A stretch of 14,678 bases of DNA. It comes from JAUVZF01 sp964449275. Lineage in GTDB: Bacteria > Planctomycetota > Phycisphaerae > FEN-1346. Shown piece after piece: positions 13,705-14,678 of the stretch; position 1 is the stretch's first letter; each line of letters opens with the position of its first letter. Both the position numbers and the translations under genes were made by a program. The stretch lies in the NCBI GenBank assembly GCA_964449275.1, contig CAYVAM010000096.1, positions 1 to 14,678 of the forward strand, in the 5' to 3' direction. Under the pieces are notes generated by a model that was not told the DNA's origin, did not search any database, and saw only the letters and a program-made list of their open reading frames with translations.

Positions 13705-14678
13705 TCATTGTTGTAGTACCTCCGATCGCCGATTCCAGGTGAAGCTATCGCCTTTAGCGAGATGCGTCTTGCGAGTTTCTGTTCCGTAACGAACCTTTAG
13801 CGGGTTTCCATTCAGTGAACGAATCGCTGCGTGGGTCAACTGGCCATCCTTCCAGTGGATGTCTACTTCAAAGCCGCCCCGTGCGCGTAGACCTTGTACC
13901 GAACCCGTTGGCCAGGCTTTGGGTAAGGCAGGTAACAGGTGAACTTCACCGCCGTGGCTGTGCAAGAGCATCTCGGCGATACCAGCCGTAGCGCCAAAAT
14001 TCGCGTCGATTTGAAAAACCCGCCCCTTATTGAAGAGGTTCGTTGCGAGTCTTGGCATAACATGATGGGTGAGCACATTATGGGCGCGATCACCATTGCC
14101 TGCGCGAGCCCACAAGGAGATCCGCCATGCGCCAGGCCATCCCCCAGCGTCCCCCCGTTGGATCAGTGATGTCCGCGCTGCATCGAACAGCTTTGGGGTA
14201 TCGCGCGGATTGATCTGGCTGCTCGGATACAGCCCATACAGGTGCGAGACGTGGCTGTGTTGATCCTCGGGATTATCCCAGTCCACCAGCCATTCCTGAA
14301 GTTGGCCATGTCGACCGATCTTCATGGGCGCCAGACGCGCTCGCGTTTTCGTCACCTGCGACCGAAAGTCCCTGTCGATATCCAAGATCTCGGACGCCGC
14401 AATGCAGTTCGCGAATAGATCGCGCAGGATCTGCATATCGATGGTGGGGCCCGCGCAAACCGAGGTCCCTGAGCGTCCCACGCTGAGGCCATCCTTTGTC
14501 CCGCCGCCGTGGCTGTGCTCGGGCGAGAGCGACGGCGAGGTGATCAGGTGACCGTCCCCGTTTTCGACGAGAACATCCAGGAAGAACTCAACTGCGCCCT
14601 TGATGATTGGATAGGCTCGCTTCAGGTGTTCGGTGTCGCCCGTATAGAGATAGTGCTCCCAAAGATGTTGGCAGAGCC
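13705..14678 (-). CDS. Glycoside hydrolase family 95 (alpha-L-fucosidase-type), C-terminal 323 residues
   Basis: The frame runs from the right edge without interruption to TGA at 13705-13707; the N-terminal half lies outside the window. The visible part contains GH95 landmarks in order: LITSPSLSPEHS (Glu at visible residue 53, the position of the general acid in characterised members), LQEWLVDWDNPEDQHSHVSH (about 126-145), LYGLYPSSQI, GWPGAWRISLWAR, FQIDANFG (Asp at about 224, matching the catalytic-site Asp), AEMLLHSHG and LLPALPKAW. It should cleave terminal alpha-L-fucose (or alpha-L-galactose) with inversion, from fucosylated glycans. The usual QIDGNFG reads QIDANFG and the usual HRHxSHL reads HSHVSHL. 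The N-terminus is needed to judge export. G+C is lower than in the left half of the window, as for the neighbouring beta-helix gene. Confidence 0.9.
   Translation of the reverse strand, partial: LCQHLWEHYLYTGDTEHLKRAYPIIKGAVEFFLDVLVENGDGHLITSPSLSPEHSHGGGTKDGLSVGRSGTSVCAGPTIDMQILRDLFANCIAASEILDIDRDFRSQVTKTRARLAPMKIGRHGQLQEWLVDWDNPEDQHSHVSHLYGLYPSSQINPRDTPKLFDAARTSLIQRGDAGGWPGAWRISLWARAGNGDRAHNVLTHHVMPRLATNLFNKGRVFQIDANFGATAGIAEMLLHSHGGEVHLLPALPKAWPTGSVQGLRARGGFEVDIHWKDGQLTHAAIRSLNGNPLKVRYGTETRKTHLAKGDSFTWNRRSEVLQQ

Overview
The window is a high-G+C stretch (G+C falls noticeably towards the right edge) carrying a cluster of mostly exported carbohydrate-active and desulfating enzymes. It holds two formylglycine sulfatases plus a third as a fossil, a glycoside hydrolase family 95 (alpha-L-fucosidase-type) C-terminus, a large GH42-like secreted protein, two right-handed beta-helix proteins, an SGNH-like secreted protein and the end of a Gfo/Idh/MocA oxidoreductase. 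Several proteins start with Tat-type (RRxFL) or Sec signals. This mix, with long gene-poor spacers, suggests a Planctomycetota or other PVC-group bacterium. That is inference from gene content; no rRNA or marker gene is present.

Layout. At 1-803 (+) is the tail of a Gfo/Idh/MocA oxidoreductase. Between 804 and 1601 is gene-poor DNA with an antisense, frameshifted sulfatase fragment (829-1000), a possible 26-residue lipoprotein ORF (1296-1376, -) and a solitary IS3-like end motif (1259-1270). At 1602-2969 (+) is a secreted SGNH-like gene broken twice: a 112-bp palindromic insertion (MITE-like, TA target duplication) splits its signal peptide, and one base is missing near 2190. At 3301-6162 (-) is the 953-residue GH42-like protein. 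At 6494-6784 (+) a Tat-signal gene has lost its body where an IS3-family right end sits (6697-6740). At 6992-8677 (+) is a beta-helix protein. At 9003-10472 (+) is sulfatase 1, then a remnant of an IS3 transposase C-terminus with its right end (10538-10767), then sulfatase 2 (10856-12283, +). At 12387-13373 (-) is a second beta-helix protein, then a TPR fossil (13546-13695, -), and finally the C-terminal 323 residues of a GH95 enzyme running off the right edge (13705-14678, -).

How the parts fit. Sulfatases, a GH95 fucosidase, beta-helix proteins and Gfo/Idh oxidoreductases are a common toolkit for sulfated, fucose-containing polysaccharides such as fucoidans or mucin-type glycans. The enzymes would act outside the cytoplasm: the sulfatases strip sulfate, the glycosidases and beta-helix proteins cut the chain, and the oxidoreductase would handle a sugar in the cytoplasm or periplasm. 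No transporter, regulator or sulfatase-maturing enzyme is visible, so these must lie elsewhere. The genes are not one operon: strands alternate and gaps are long.

The most distinctive feature is the amount of readable genome decay: a datable MITE insertion that can be undone on paper to give a perfect signal peptide, three gene fossils, three IS3-type end motifs, and a 33-34-bp repeat present three times, one copy of which now encodes the C-terminus of sulfatase 1. I found no convincing new multi-gene system; the best candidate for an undescribed enzyme is the 953-residue GH42-like protein.
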